The notes: generated from the letters alone by a model not told the origin. Shown: positions 40,948 through 51,170, counted from the first letter of the stretch. The stretch: DNA of 64,000 nt from Legionellaceae bacterium (GCA_029210085.1 JARGPP010000007.1:62001-126000); one strand, 5' to 3'. Translations and numbers: made by a program.

Positions 40948-41799
40948 ATGACGCATTCAATCGCAAGATCTAACGGCACGCTTTATGTGGTGGCGACACC
41001 GATTGGTAATCGAGATGATATAACGCAGCGTGCGATTCATATATTAAAAACAGTGGATTTAATTGCTGCCGAAGACACACGCCACTCAAAGCCTTTTTTA
41101 GAGGGGCTTGGCATTCAAACAAAGTTGATTGCGTTTCATGCGCATAATGAATCGAATGCAACGGCACGTTTAATTGACGCTTTAAAAAAAGGCCAAAATA
41201 TTGCTTTAATCAGTGATGCAGGAACGCCTTTAATTCGTGATCCTGGTTATCCGCTAGTGACTGAGGCGCGTCGAGCCGGTATTGGCGTGGTGCCTATTCC
41301 GGGAGCCTGTGCTTTAATTACAGCACTATCTGCAGGGGGGGTGCCATCGGATGTCTTTACGTTCGGAGGTTTTTTGCCTGCAACAAAAGCAGCAAGGCTG
41401 CGTGCACTGGAAGTGTTTAAAAGTAACTTATCGCATACCCTGGTATTTTATGAGTCAACTCATCGTTTGTTGGCGTGTTTAGAAGATATTAAGCTGACAT
41501 TTGGTGATAAAGTTGAATTAGTGCTTGCTAAAGAATTAACCAAAACATTTGAAGCGTTTGTAGAAGGCTGTGTTGATGAAATTAAAGCATGGCTGCTAGA
41601 AGACGTTGCGCGTCAAAAAGGTGAGTTTGTATTGATGATTTTACCCAGAGAGTTACAGGAAGATACAACTGAAGACAAACGTTGTTTAGATATTTTATTA
41701 ACAGCATTGCCTGTAAAGCAGGCTGTTAAAATCGCTGCCGAATTAACCGGAAGCAGTCGTAATGCATTGTATGCTTTGGCGATTGCAGACAAAAAATGA
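40948..41799 (+). CDS. rsmI: 16S rRNA (cytidine1402-2'-O)-methyltransferase RsmI
   Basis: 283 residues. TLYVVATPIGNRDDIT at the N-terminus, LIAAEDTRHSKPFL, ISDAGTPLIRDPGYPLV and the SAM-binding GVVPIPGACALITALSAGG are all diagnostic. It methylates C1402 of 16S rRNA. The astacin gene downstream overlaps its stop by four bases, so a peptidase is translationally coupled to an rRNA methylase here. Confidence 0.96.
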   Translation: MTHSIARSNGTLYVVATPIGNRDDITQRAIHILKTVDLIAAEDTRHSKPFLEGLGIQTKLIAFHAHNESNATARLIDALKKGQNIALISDAGTPLIRDPGYPLVTEARRAGIGVVPIPGACALITALSAGGVPSDVFTFGGFLPATKAARLRALEVFKSNLSHTLVFYESTHRLLACLEDIKLTFGDKVELVLAKELTKTFEAFVEGCVDEIKAWLLEDVARQKGEFVLMILPRELQEDTTEDKRCLDILLTALPVKQAVKIAAELTGSSRNALYALAIADKK

Positions 41800-42491
41800 A
41801 AGGTTTAAAGTATTATTGGGTATGTTTTTTTCTAGGTTGCATGTGGGGCAGTACGAGTTTTGCTGTGGGTGATTTAAAAGGCATGGTTGTTGATACATCA
41901 CATCATCTACTTTGGCCCGATGGGGTTATACCCTATGTTATGAGTGAGTCATTGTCTTTGAGTAAACAGGCAGAGATTCTTGCGGCAATGGCATTGTGGG
42001 AAGCTGGAACAGTGGTTCGATTTGTGAAGCTCATGCCTGAGAGCCAGCTTGATCATTTAGACTATGTTATTTTTCAAGCTCATGCTGGAAAAACGTGTGC
42101 TTCCTCTGTAGGGCGGGAAGGAGGTGTGCAAACACTTCGCTTAGCTGAGCGTTGTAGCACCATGATGATAGCCCATGAATTAGGCCATTTAATGGGGTTG
42201 TGGCATGAGCAATCACGCCTAGATAGAGATTTGTATGTTGAGGTTGTCTGGGAAAATATTCGAGAAGCACATTACCATAATTTTGACCGGCGTGTTGGGG
42301 ATGGACAAAATCAAGGGCCTTATGATTATGATTCAATTATGCACTACTCAGAAACGGCATTTAGCAAAAATGGGAAGCCAACGATTGTTCCTCAAAGAGC
42401 GGGGGCCCAAATTGGACAACGAACACATTTAAGTGCCGGGGACATTGCCTCGGTTAATGCATTATATCTTAATGCTCATCACAAGGAGTAA
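41796..42491 (+). CDS. legP: secreted astacin-family zinc metalloprotease (LegP-like)
   Basis: 231 residues: a signal peptide (about 1-23, ending TSFA) directly followed by the astacin catalytic domain. The zinc site is HELGHLMGLWHEQSRLDRD, matching the astacin consensus HExxHxxGxxHExxRxDRD; the Met-turn is DSIMHYSE with its Tyr. Astacins are common in animals and rare in bacteria; the Legionella effector LegP belongs here. The very short propeptide region contains no long pro-domain. The gene is coupled to rsmI and followed two bases later by pepN. Export to periplasm or beyond is predicted. Confidence 0.88.
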   Translation: MKGLKYYWVCFFLGCMWGSTSFAVGDLKGMVVDTSHHLLWPDGVIPYVMSESLSLSKQAEILAAMALWEAGTVVRFVKLMPESQLDHLDYVIFQAHAGKTCASSVGREGGVQTLRLAERCSTMMIAHELGHLMGLWHEQSRLDRDLYVEVVWENIREAHYHNFDRRVGDGQNQGPYDYDSIMHYSETAFSKNGKPTIVPQRAGAQIGQRTHLSAGDIASVNALYLNAHHKE

Positions 42492-42493
42492 TT

Positions 42494-45058
42494 ATGTCGA
42501 ACGAAACCATTTATCTCAGTGATTATCAACCACCTGTTTTTGGAATAAATACGGTGGATTTAGAAGTTGATTTATTTGAAACACATGCCTTAGTCAAAAA
42601 TACCATGCAAATGGCGCGTCTACATCCAGGGCCACTTTGCTTAGAGGGTGATGAGCTAGTGCTTGAACGTATTGTATTAGCCGATAAGGTGCTTAGTACA
42701 GATGACTATGTGCTTGAGAACAATAAGCTCACTTTGAATGCTTGCCCTGATCATTTTAAGCTTGAGATAACCACTCGAATTTTTCCACAAGAGAACACGG
42801 CTTTATCCGGCTTGTACCGTTCGAGTGGGTTTTTTTGTACACAATGTGAAGCGGAAGGCTTTCGTCGAATTACTTATTTTTTAGATAGACCAGACGTCTT
42901 AGCAATATACACCACACGAATTTCAGCAGATAAAACAAAATATCCAGTTTTATTATCAAACGGTAATTTATATAAATCCGGTGAAGCAGATGATGGCCGA
43001 CATTGGGCTTTATGGCACGATCCATTCAAGAAGCCATCGTATTTATTTGCTTTAGTTGCGGGTGATTTAGGTGTGGTTCAAGATGAATTTGTGACGTGTT
43101 CAGGGCGTACGATTGATTTACGACTCTATGTTGAGCCAGGACAGGAAGATAAAGCACCTCATGCGCTCGAATCACTGAAAAAAGCGATGCAGTGGGATGA
43201 ACGTGAATATGGCCGTGAGTATGATTTAGATATTTACATGATTGTTGCCGTGAGTGATTTTAATATGGGGGCTATGGAGAACAAAGGCCTTAATTTGTTT
43301 AACTCAAAATATGTATTAGCACGGCCAGATACTGCAACAGATGCTGATTATGCTGATATAGAAGGTGTTGTCGCACATGAGTACTTTCATAATTGGACCG
43401 GTAATCGCATTACTTGTCGAGATTGGTTTCAGTTGAGTCTTAAAGAAGGTTTAACCGTTTTTCGTGATCAAGAATTTTCACGTGATATGAATTCGCGAGA
43501 TGTGAATCGTATTCAAGATGTCAAAATATTACGCCAAGCACAATTTCCAGAAGATGCAGGAAGTATGGCGCATCCAGTGAGACCACCGGCCTATCAAGAA
43601 ATCAATAACTTTTATACGGCCACAATATATAACAAAGGTGCTGAAGTCATTCGAATGCTTCATACTTTGCTTGGGAAAGCAGGTTTTCGACGTGGAATGG
43701 ACTTATATTTTGAACGTCATGATGGGGAAGCGGTAACCATTGAAGATTTTGTTGCCTCAATGGCTGATGCAAACGAAGTAAATTTAACGCATTTTTTTCG
43801 TTGGTACACACAGGCAGGCACTCCCCAGGTTGTATTGGTTGAAGAAACCTATCAAGACCATTGCTTAACACTGAAGTTCACTCAAAGCGGGGTTGAAGCG
43901 CCCTGTCCGATTCCGATTGAGGTTGCTTTATTTAATGTTGCTGGTGAGCAAATGCCGCTTGAGCATCATGTGTTGTTGCTCGAAGAGGCAGAGCAAACCT
44001 TTGTTTTAGAGCATTTGGAGGAGGCGCCGGCGCATGTATCATTGTTACGTGGTTTTTCGGCGCCTGTGATTCTAGAAGATGGCCGGAGTCAGAGTGAATA
44101 TTTAGGCTTACTGCGTGTTGAAACAGATGGCTTTGCAAAGTGGGATGCAGCGCAGCGTGTGATACGCAGTATTTTGTTGAGTGCTTATCGTGCTAAAACA
44201 ACCCTAGTGCTTAATGTGTCGGTGATTCATGCTTTTAAAGCAATACTGCAAGACGAGTCACTTGATAGGGCATTGCGGGCAGTACTGTTAATGCCACCTA
44301 GCTTTGAAGAGGTGGTGAGCGGTGTATCTGACATTGATGTCACACGTATTGAAGATATACGCCATGCATATGGTGCCGCACTTGGAGAAGCACTTTGGGA
44401 TGATATTTTTGATATGTATGCGAGTCTTTGGGCATCAGAAGACCACCGGATGACAAGCGAGGCATATGGGCGCCGTCACCTGCGTAATGTGTGTTTGTCA
44501 CTGATGATGAAGGCACGACCTTCTGCAGCGCTTGAAATATGTGAGGCACAGTTTAAAAAAGCAGAAACAATGACTGATCAAATTGCGAGTTTTGCCTTGT
44601 TAAGCAATGAATCAAATGAACAGTGTCGTCAGAACGCAATTCAAACATTCTATGAGAGCTGGAAAACAGATGACTTGGTGCTTGATAAATGGTTTGCTCT
44701 GCAAGCCTGTGCAGATTTACCGGGAGCATTAACGCGTGTTGAAACACTGCTTCAACATCCTGCATTTGATTTAAAAAATCCCAATAAAGTGCGTGCAGTG
44801 ATAGGTACTTTTTGTCAGAGCAATCCACGACATTTTCATGCAGAAGATGGCTCAGGGTATGCCTTTCTTGTCGATAAAATATTAGCATTGGATAAGCTCA
44901 ATCCACAGATTTCAGCGCGTCTTGTCACACCATTTACACGCTGGCAGCGGTTTGACATAGTCAGGCAAGATGCAATGCAGCAACAACTTAAACGCTTGTC
45001 AGCCGAAACTTTATCTCCTGATTTGCGTGAGATGGTTGATAAGAGTCTTCGGTGCTAG
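42494..45058 (+). CDS. pepN: aminopeptidase N
   Basis: 854 residues, M1 family, cytosolic. The substrate-binding GAMENKGLNLFN and zinc motif VVAHEYFHNWTGNRITC with the downstream LKEGLTVFRDQEF Glu are intact at about 255-320. It removes N-terminal residues from peptides, with wide specificity. It follows the astacin by two bases and overlaps aroE by seven, so rsmI-astacin-pepN-aroE form one operon. Confidence 0.95.
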   Translation: MSNETIYLSDYQPPVFGINTVDLEVDLFETHALVKNTMQMARLHPGPLCLEGDELVLERIVLADKVLSTDDYVLENNKLTLNACPDHFKLEITTRIFPQENTALSGLYRSSGFFCTQCEAEGFRRITYFLDRPDVLAIYTTRISADKTKYPVLLSNGNLYKSGEADDGRHWALWHDPFKKPSYLFALVAGDLGVVQDEFVTCSGRTIDLRLYVEPGQEDKAPHALESLKKAMQWDEREYGREYDLDIYMIVAVSDFNMGAMENKGLNLFNSKYVLARPDTATDADYADIEGVVAHEYFHNWTGNRITCRDWFQLSLKEGLTVFRDQEFSRDMNSRDVNRIQDVKILRQAQFPEDAGSMAHPVRPPAYQEINNFYTATIYNKGAEVIRMLHTLLGKAGFRRGMDLYFERHDGEAVTIEDFVASMADANEVNLTHFFRWYTQAGTPQVVLVEETYQDHCLTLKFTQSGVEAPCPIPIEVALFNVAGEQMPLEHHVLLLEEAEQTFVLEHLEEAPAHVSLLRGFSAPVILEDGRSQSEYLGLLRVETDGFAKWDAAQRVIRSILLSAYRAKTTLVLNVSVIHAFKAILQDESLDRALRAVLLMPPSFEEVVSGVSDIDVTRIEDIRHAYGAALGEALWDDIFDMYASLWASEDHRMTSEAYGRRHLRNVCLSLMMKARPSAALEICEAQFKKAETMTDQIASFALLSNESNEQCRQNAIQTFYESWKTDDLVLDKWFALQACADLPGALTRVETLLQHPAFDLKNPNKVRAVIGTFCQSNPRHFHAEDGSGYAFLVDKILALDKLNPQISARLVTPFTRWQRFDIVRQDAMQQQLKRLSAETLSPDLREMVDKSLRC

Positions 45059-45819
45059 CGCAGTATGCCGTGATGGGGAACCCGGTTGAACAGAGCTTAT
45101 CGCCGGGGCTTCATCAACAGTTTGCGAAAGAAGCGGGTATAGCGCTTGAATATACACGTATCCTGATGGATGAAACGATGTTTGAGCGGCAAGTACAGGC
45201 TTTTTTTGATCAAGGCGGAGCGGGACTAAATATCACAGCACCGGGTAAAGCACGTGCCTTTAACTTAGCGACCATTAAAACCGAACGTTGTGTAAGGGCT
45301 GGGGCTGCGAATACGCTGTGGGTTAATGAGAAGGGGCAACTTTGTGCGGATAACACCGATGGTGTTGGCTTAATACGTGATTTAAAGCGACGTGTGAAGC
45401 TTGTAGGTGCACGTATTTTAGTATTAGGGGCTGGCGGAGCGGTTTATGGCATTATGCCTAATTTACTGGCTGAAATGCCTCGAGCAATTGCTATTTGTAA
45501 TCGTACGAAGGCACGAGCAGAAGCACTGGTGAGGCATATAGGGTGTGATTTAGTGACGTGTGTACAGCTTGATGGAATCATTGATAAATATGATATCGTG
45601 ATTCATGCGACAGGGCGAGCGTTGTCAGGTTTAGCGTGTTTTAAAGGCACACCGTTTTGTTATGATTTAACATATGATGAATCAGGTGTAACCCCTTTTG
45701 TCCAGTGGGCCCGTATGAGAGGTTATCCCGCTGTCGATGGATTTGGAATGCTCGTTGAGCAAGCAGCAGAAGCGTTTTCCGTCTGGCATGGGGCGTCGTT
45801 AATTAAAGAACGGTTGTAG
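45052..45819 (+). CDS. aroE: shikimate dehydrogenase
   Basis: 255 residues from GTG 45052, inside the pepN end. Shikimate site YAVMGNPVEQSLSPGLHQQF, the catalytic Lys in NITAPGKARAF, NADP motif VLGAGGAVYGIMPNLL, and NTDGVGLIRDL are all visible. Ala-Pro-Gly replaces the more usual Val-Pro-Phe before the Lys, and Val-Tyr-Gly is unusual in the glycine-rich loop, so some divergence is present. It reduces 3-dehydroshikimate with NADPH in aromatic amino acid synthesis. Confidence 0.9.
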   Translation: MLAQYAVMGNPVEQSLSPGLHQQFAKEAGIALEYTRILMDETMFERQVQAFFDQGGAGLNITAPGKARAFNLATIKTERCVRAGAANTLWVNEKGQLCADNTDGVGLIRDLKRRVKLVGARILVLGAGGAVYGIMPNLLAEMPRAIAICNRTKARAEALVRHIGCDLVTCVQLDGIIDKYDIVIHATGRALSGLACFKGTPFCYDLTYDESGVTPFVQWARMRGYPAVDGFGMLVEQAAEAFSVWHGASLIKERL

Positions 45820-46908
45820 TGCTGCTTCTTGGGCAATGGTGTCTTCATAGCCGAGTTTGATGAGTTCTTGTGTAAATTGTTTTTCGAATAGCAAAAAACT
45901 GAGCAAATCGCCTGAGTGCTGCTGTGCACCTAGGCAGTTCAGACATAAGCGCAAGAAGCTTGGCATGCTGTCATATTTATCTTGTGCAATTTTAGCGACA
46001 TCAGTACTCGGACGAAGACAGAACATATCAATAGGGCGCCAAGGCGAATGCCTTTTTTTCCAAATAGATAATAAGTGTGCGATATCGTTCATGCGATTAA
46101 CATTTTCGATGTCTCGATCAAGATTATCTAAAAATAAGCTATTGAGCATGTTCCCTAAGATGTGTGCAAAGCCAATATCAGCGGTTTGTAATTTCTCTGG
46201 TTGGATGACACCAGGAGTTGGGCGTGTACCAACGATTAGGATTTTTTCAACATGAAAACGAATGGGGCCACGCAGAGGCGATACCAGTCCCATACTGCCA
46301 TCACCATAATGGCGCCCGCGAATAGGAATGGCGGGAAAAAACAGGGGCAGTGCGCTGGATGAAAGAATATGTTCAGCGCGTAGGGTGGTGCGTTGGCTGG
46401 TATGTCTTGGGTAAGACCAGTCATCAAAATGAGAGGCGTGATGCTGATAAAACGAAATGGTTTGTTGTGTTTCGTAGCAGTTACTAATGACTTCTAGTGT
46501 TTCTAAATTACCTCGTTCAATATTCTGGTGAATTTTATCAAAATCGATATGGTCATGAAAAAAAAGATGGAGGGGGGTGGTATCGAGTAAATAGCCAGAA
46601 TTACGGGGCTTTACCATGAAACGGCTGAGATTGCGCAGGATTGACTTACTGAGCGCATAATTGCTTGCATTGTAAATTTGCTGACAATGAATGTTATGCC
46701 ATAAGGCTTCTAATTTTTCGACGGCCAGACCAAAATCATCTGCATTTTCTGCAAGAATAGATGCATTGACACTACCGATGCTGACGCCACTGATCATGCT
46801 AAAAGGAGACGTCTTTGGTTGAAAGATTTGATGTATTGCTTTTAGAACACCGGCTTGGTAGGCCCCTCGGGCACCACCACCGGCCAAATAAAGGGCTGTC
46901 TTAGCCAT
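45799..46908 (-). CDS. patatin-like phospholipase
   Basis: 369 residues. The oxyanion GGGARGAYQAG is at about 10-20, the nucleophile Ser in GVSIGS (GxSxG, about 42-47), and the Asp of the dyad in YGDGSM near 206. Predicted lipid acyl hydrolase in the cytosol or secreted without a signal peptide. Legionella uses patatins both for its own lipid metabolism and as effectors; the length and C-terminus do not decide. Its end overlaps the convergent aroE by 21 bases. Confidence 0.88.
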   Translation of the reverse strand: MAKTALYLAGGGARGAYQAGVLKAIHQIFQPKTSPFSMISGVSIGSVNASILAENADDFGLAVEKLEALWHNIHCQQIYNASNYALSKSILRNLSRFMVKPRNSGYLLDTTPLHLFFHDHIDFDKIHQNIERGNLETLEVISNCYETQQTISFYQHHASHFDDWSYPRHTSQRTTLRAEHILSSSALPLFFPAIPIRGRHYGDGSMGLVSPLRGPIRFHVEKILIVGTRPTPGVIQPEKLQTADIGFAHILGNMLNSLFLDNLDRDIENVNRMNDIAHLLSIWKKRHSPWRPIDMFCLRPSTDVAKIAQDKYDSMPSFLRLCLNCLGAQQHSGDLLSFLLFEKQFTQELIKLGYEDTIAQEAALQPFFN

Positions 46909-46977
46909 ATTTCGCCGTTTGTTTTCTTCAGTAATACCAGAGACTATAGTTGAGCTTGTAGGGATATTTCAAGCGAT

Positions 46978-47670
46978 TTACCAATTTAGTGTTGTTTTAA
47001 TAAAAGGAATTGTAATTTTTCGTTGCGCTTCGAGCGATGCATGATCGAGGCGGTTGAGCAAAGCGTTTAAATCATGCATGTTACGTGCACTGCGATGAAC
47101 TAAAAATTGGGCCACACTTTGAGATAATTCAAAGCCTCGACGGTTGGCCTCAAGAGAAAGGGTTCGTGCTTTGTCGGTATCATTCAGTTCTTGTATTTGC
47201 ATGACAAGGCCTGAGTTCAAGCGTGACTTCAAATCAGGAAGCGCTATGTCAATGTGTCTGGGGGGCGTTAGGCCTGCAACAATCAGTGTGCTCTTATCGT
47301 CATCACGAATGCGGTTATAGAGGTGAAAAAGTGCTTCTTCCCAAGCAGGTTCGTTTGTAATGACATCAAGTTCATCAATGCAAAATAAGTGATGGGTCTC
47401 TAACTCACTCAGAATGGTCGGGTCCCAAGTTTTTAGGGTATTCAGTGGCAGGTAAATATTGGATTCATCAGCATTGAGGTGTTGGCAGCATGCTTGAAGA
47501 AGATGTGATTTTCCACTGCCTGCAGCACCCCATAAGTAAATAAACTGCTCACCTTTTTTGGATAATGCGGCTAAAAGTTCTTTTTTTAGCTGTATGTTTT
47601 CACCCCAGCAGTAATTACTGAAAGTGGCCTCATCGTTAAGTTGAATGGCAAGAGCGAGTTGATGATTCAT
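46978..47670 (-). CDS. hda: DnaA regulatory inactivator Hda
   Basis: 230 residues, a DnaA-like AAA+ protein without the DNA-binding domain IV. Walker A is YLWGAAGSGKSHLLQACC near 45-62, Walker B FCIDELDVI near 95, and sensor region GLVMQIQELN later. With the beta clamp it promotes ATP hydrolysis on DnaA and prevents re-initiation. It overlaps the phosphatidyltransferase gene by four bases. Confidence 0.92.
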   Translation of the reverse strand: MNHQLALAIQLNDEATFSNYCWGENIQLKKELLAALSKKGEQFIYLWGAAGSGKSHLLQACCQHLNADESNIYLPLNTLKTWDPTILSELETHHLFCIDELDVITNEPAWEEALFHLYNRIRDDDKSTLIVAGLTPPRHIDIALPDLKSRLNSGLVMQIQELNDTDKARTLSLEANRRGFELSQSVAQFLVHRSARNMHDLNALLNRLDHASLEAQRKITIPFIKTTLNW

Positions 47671-48227
47671 TGGGGAACAGGGCTACTGGCATAGGCTCGC
47701 CTTGCCCCTGTCCAGACATAATCAATGTAAGTCACAGAGGTTGTGAAAGCAGTTAGGCCAATCAAAATATAAGTGATGTTGTGAGAAGTCTTCCCAAAAG
47801 CAAGCTCAATAAGACAGAAAATGATTAATGTCAGTTGCAGAAAAGTATTAATTTTACTGAGCCAGGTGGGTTTAAAGTCAAGGCGTTGGGGAATAAAACG
47901 TTGCCAGGCCATCACACCTAAAGAAATTGTTAAATCACGAAAGAATACAAGGCTTACAAGCCACCAAGGCAGTTGCCCTAAAAGCGCAAGAGAAATAAAG
48001 CTGGATGCAATTAATAGCTTATCTGCAACAGGGTCAATGAATGAACCAAATCGCGTTTGCCAGTTAAAAAGGCGGGCAAGCCAGCCATCTAGCCCATCGG
48101 TTAATCCTGCGAACAGAAAAATATAAAGTGCTGTTGAAAATTGAGATTGATGCAGAAAAAAAAGAAAAGGCGCTATCAACATGAGCCGGGTTAGGCTAAA
48201 CGCATTAGGTAAATATTTTAGCACCAT
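47667..48227 (-). CDS. pgsA: CDP-alcohol phosphatidyltransferase, PgsA-like
   Basis: 186 residues, integral membrane. The family motif is complete: TDGLDGWLARLF...GSFIDPVADK (about 43-69), with all catalytic Asp. N-terminal LPNAFSLTRLMLIAPF is typical of CDP-diacylglycerol-glycerol-3-phosphate transferase, which makes phosphatidylglycerolphosphate. A second, non-PG role is possible, since the genome may carry another PgsA. It is coupled to hda downstream. Confidence 0.85.
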   Translation of the reverse strand: MVLKYLPNAFSLTRLMLIAPFLFFLHQSQFSTALYIFLFAGLTDGLDGWLARLFNWQTRFGSFIDPVADKLLIASSFISLALLGQLPWWLVSLVFFRDLTISLGVMAWQRFIPQRLDFKPTWLSKINTFLQLTLIIFCLIELAFGKTSHNITYILIGLTAFTTSVTYIDYVWTGARRAYASSPVPQ

Positions 48228-48321
48228 GAAAAAACCGTTTATATAGAGTACAGTCGATTAGAGGTAAATTGTACCTAAAGTAAGAGTATTTGTCACGCAA
48301 TAAGATTCATCTAAAAGCACC

Positions 48322-48348
48322 CATACCCGTGCACGAAGCACGAGTATG
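48322..48348 (-). terminator. hairpin terminator of trxA
   Basis: CATACCCGTGC / GCACGAGTATG, an 11-bp stem with one G-U pair and a five-base loop, just past the trxA stop; CTTTTAG follows on the minus strand. Confidence 0.55.
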
Positions 48349-48362
48349 AGGGCGTTTAATAT

Positions 48363-48689
48363 TTAAAGATTGCTATCGATAAAGGCAATTAATTGAGATT
48401 TAGACAACAACCCCATTTTTGTTGCTTTCACTTGTCCATTTTTAAATAACAATAATGTTGGGATGCTCATAACACCATATTTAGAGGGTGTTTGAGGATT
48501 TTCATCGATATCTAATTTAACAAATGTGATTTTTTCATTATGATTCTCTGCTGCTTCTTCAAAAATGGGGGCAAGTGCCCGGCATGGTCCGCACCATGAT
48601 GCCCAAAAATCAACTAATACGGGTTGTGTTGCATTAAGGACTTCAGCTTCAAAGCTGTCGTCAGTAACTTGTTTAACGTGATTGCTCAT
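48363..48689 (-). CDS. trxA: thioredoxin 1
   Basis: 108 residues, the standard thioredoxin length. The redox motif is [15 protein letters not shown] at about 29-43 with WCGPC intact, and the cis-Pro is in [15 protein letters not shown] general cytosolic disulfide reductase. It is a single leftward gene with its own terminator. Confidence 0.97.
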   Translation of the reverse strand: MSNHVKQVTDDSFEAEVLNATQPVLVDFWASWCGPCRALAPIFEEAAENHNEKITFVKLDIDENPQTPSKYGVMSIPTLLLFKNGQVKATKMGLLSKSQLIAFIDSNL

Positions 48690-48760
48690 GAAAGAACCTC
48701 AGTTGGTTGAATAACGCTAACTCAGCTATGACGACATTGGCGCACAGTTGAGTTAGCCCA

Positions 48761-49492
48761 TTATAGATCACCTAGAAGCGCTTGCAAAACACTGAGTGCT
48801 GCAAGTGTTGCTGTTTCGGTTCTGAGAATACGTGGTCCGAGCGATATGCCTTTAAATCCGGCTTGTTTTGCGGTTGAGATTTCTTGAGGGCTCAAACCGC
48901 CTTCAGGGCCAATTAATAGGGTAATATCACCCGCTGGCTGCATGGATAAATCTTTCCAAGTGATGTCTGCTTTAGGGTCAAGAATATATGGGTTAGAGGT
49001 ATCGCATGCCTCTAAGTAGTTATTAATTGTGCATGATGGATGTATTGGAGGAAGGATATTCCGACCGGATTGTTCACAAGCTCCAATAGCAATGCTGCTC
49101 CATTGGGCATGTTTTTTTTGGAGTTGTTTGGGGTTATGTTTCACTGCACTGTGGTGGGTGATTAAGGGGGTGATACTCGCAACACCAAGCTCAACTGCTT
49201 TTTGAATAATAAAGGGCATGTGTTCTTTTTTTGCAATGCCTTGAGCCAAATGGATGATGCAAGGGGATTCACGATTCATCGTCTGAACACCTTCAATTCG
49301 GACAGTAACACGGTGTTTTTTGACGATGATAATACGCGCCGAAAATTCTTGGTTATCACCACAAAATAGGGTCAGTGACTCGCTAGCACGCATACGCAGC
49401 ACACGAAGGACATGATGGCTTGCAGGTTCAGAGAGTTCCACCAAGTCATGTAGTGCATAGGTACCTGACTGATAAATACGGACAGTTCGCAT
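48761..49492 (-). CDS. rsmE: 16S rRNA (uracil1498-N3)-methyltransferase RsmE
   Basis: 243 residues. An N-terminal PUA-like domain (HHVLRVLRMR) and a SPOUT methyltransferase domain with LLIGPEGGLSPQEISTAKQ and SLGPRILRTETATLAAL, the knotted SAM site. It methylates U1498 of 16S rRNA. Single gene, divergent from fumC. Confidence 0.95.
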   Translation of the reverse strand: MRTVRIYQSGTYALHDLVELSEPASHHVLRVLRMRASESLTLFCGDNQEFSARIIIVKKHRVTVRIEGVQTMNRESPCIIHLAQGIAKKEHMPFIIQKAVELGVASITPLITHHSAVKHNPKQLQKKHAQWSSIAIGACEQSGRNILPPIHPSCTINNYLEACDTSNPYILDPKADITWKDLSMQPAGDITLLIGPEGGLSPQEISTAKQAGFKGISLGPRILRTETATLAALSVLQALLGDL

Positions 49493-49609
49493 AGAATAGC
49501 TCGTTCGGCTTTTAAGGATTGATTCTGATAGTGTATACCAAGTTCTTTCAATCCGTTATTCTATTGGCCTTTATTGATAAGATTGAATGTTTGTTCGGAG
49601 TAATGTTTG

Positions 49610-51004
49610 ATGACTAAAACACGTATTGAAACAGATAGTATGGGCGAAATAGCGGTCCCCTCTGATAAATATTGGGGTGCACAAACCGAGCGCTCGCTTC
49701 ATCACTTCAATATTGGTGATGATTTAATTCCAATGGAAGTGGTTCATGCGTTTGGAATTTTAAAAAAAGCCGCAGCTTTAACCAATCATGAGTTAGGCAA
49801 CTTAGACGACGCCCAAAAAGATTGGATAATTCAGGCAGCAACAGAAGTGAGCGAAGGTCAATTAGATGCACATTTCCCCCTTCATGTGTGGCAGACAGGC
49901 AGTGGTACACAATCGAACATGAATGCAAACGAAGTGATTTCAAATCGTGCCATCGAAATAGCGGGCGGAGTACTGGGCAGTAAAACGCCCATTCATCCTA
50001 ATGATGATGTGAATCGTTCGCAATCTTCAAATGATACGTTTCCTACAGCCATGCATATTGCAGCGGCTGTAGCGCTGCACAATAAATTATTACCCGCGAT
50101 AAAATCACTACGCAATGGCTTGGCTGCCAAAATGGACGCTTATCAAGATATTATTAAAATTGGACGCACACATTTACAAGATGCGGTGCCATTAACACTT
50201 GGACAAGAGTTTTCAGGGTATGTGGCGCAGTTAGATGCGTGTATTGCCCGTGTTGAGGCTGTTTTACCTGAAATTTATCCTTTGGCACTCGGGGGAACAG
50301 CTGTCGGGACGGGTTTGAATACGCATCCAGAATTTGCTGATAAAGTGGCGGCACATATTGCGAAACTCACGCAACTGCCTTTTGTTTCGGCACCCAATAA
50401 ATTTGAAGCTTTGGCTGCTCATGAGCCTTTAGTGATGGCACATAGCGTTTTAAAAACAGTGGCCTGTGCGTTCATGAAAATAGCCAATGACATCAGGTGG
50501 CTTGCATCAGGGCCACGATGTGGTATTGGAGAATTGCACTTACCCGAGAATGAGCCGGGATCATCGATTATGCCAGGCAAAGTGAATCCCACGCAGGCAG
50601 AAGCGATGACCATGGTGTGTACGCAGGTTATGGGAAATGATGTGGCTGTAACGATGGGTGCAAGTCAGGGTAATTTTGAGCTGAATGTGTTTAAACCGGT
50701 GATTATTTTCAACGTCCTGCACTCAATACGTTTGTTGGCGGATACGGCAACTAGTTTTCAAACATTTTGCATTGAAGGTCTAGAGCCCAATCGTGGCGTG
50801 ATTGCAGGTTATGTTGAGCGCTCATTAATGCTGGTTACGGCCCTTAATAAGCATATTGGCTATGATAAAGCAGCAAAAATTGCTAAAAAAGCACATCAAG
50901 AAGATTTATCGCTAGAAGAAGCGGCGATTGCTTTGGGGTATTTAACCGCCGAAGAATTTGCTGAATATGTACAGCCAGCAAAAATGATAGCGCCTGAGGC
51001 GTAA
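49610..51004 (+). CDS. fumC: fumarate hydratase class II
   Basis: 464 residues from ATG 49610 (GGAG nine bases upstream; a TTG immediately before is an alternative). [38 protein letters not shown] and the superfamily signature [15 protein letters not shown] are intact. It hydrates fumarate to malate in the TCA cycle without an iron-sulfur cluster, so it resists oxidative stress. Confidence 0.97.
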   Translation: MTKTRIETDSMGEIAVPSDKYWGAQTERSLHHFNIGDDLIPMEVVHAFGILKKAAALTNHELGNLDDAQKDWIIQAATEVSEGQLDAHFPLHVWQTGSGTQSNMNANEVISNRAIEIAGGVLGSKTPIHPNDDVNRSQSSNDTFPTAMHIAAAVALHNKLLPAIKSLRNGLAAKMDAYQDIIKIGRTHLQDAVPLTLGQEFSGYVAQLDACIARVEAVLPEIYPLALGGTAVGTGLNTHPEFADKVAAHIAKLTQLPFVSAPNKFEALAAHEPLVMAHSVLKTVACAFMKIANDIRWLASGPRCGIGELHLPENEPGSSIMPGKVNPTQAEAMTMVCTQVMGNDVAVTMGASQGNFELNVFKPVIIFNVLHSIRLLADTATSFQTFCIEGLEPNRGVIAGYVERSLMLVTALNKHIGYDKAAKIAKKAHQEDLSLEEAAIALGYLTAEEFAEYVQPAKMIAPEA

Positions 51005-51010
51005 GTAAAT

Positions 51011-51040
51011 TTGACAAACATAAGGCAGGTGCGGTAGCGT
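51011..51040 (+). promoter_or_regulatory. promoter of tRNA-Leu
   Basis: Perfect TTGACA at 51011-51016 and TAGCGT at 51035-51040, 18 bases apart, twelve bases before the mature tRNA 5' end. The -10 is weak, but the -35 is consensus. Confidence 0.5.
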
Positions 51041-51051
51041 ACCTTCCGATT

Positions 51052-51138
51052 GCCGAGGTGGTGGAATTGGTAGACACGCTAGCTTCAGGTGCTAGTGGGG
51101 GCAACCCCGTGGAGGTTCGAGTCCTCTTCTCGGTACCA
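51052..51138 (+). tRNA. leu tRNA: tRNA-Leu (anticodon CAG)
   Basis: 87 bases including an encoded CCA. Acceptor GCCGAGG pairs with the 3' strand before ACCA, the anticodon stem CTAGC/GCTAG holds loop TTCAGGT with anticodon CAG at 51086-51088, a long variable arm (GGGGGCAACCCC-type) marks class II, and GGTTCGAGTCC is the T arm. It reads CTG codons. Confidence 0.97.
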
Positions 51139-51170
51139 ATCGTATGAATCCAGATGTTGAAGAAGTGTGG

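Noticed and set aside
51001..51140. Integrative element at tRNA-Leu
   Set aside because: No integrase, no duplicated tRNA 3' end within the window; flanking genes are not typical of a mobile island.
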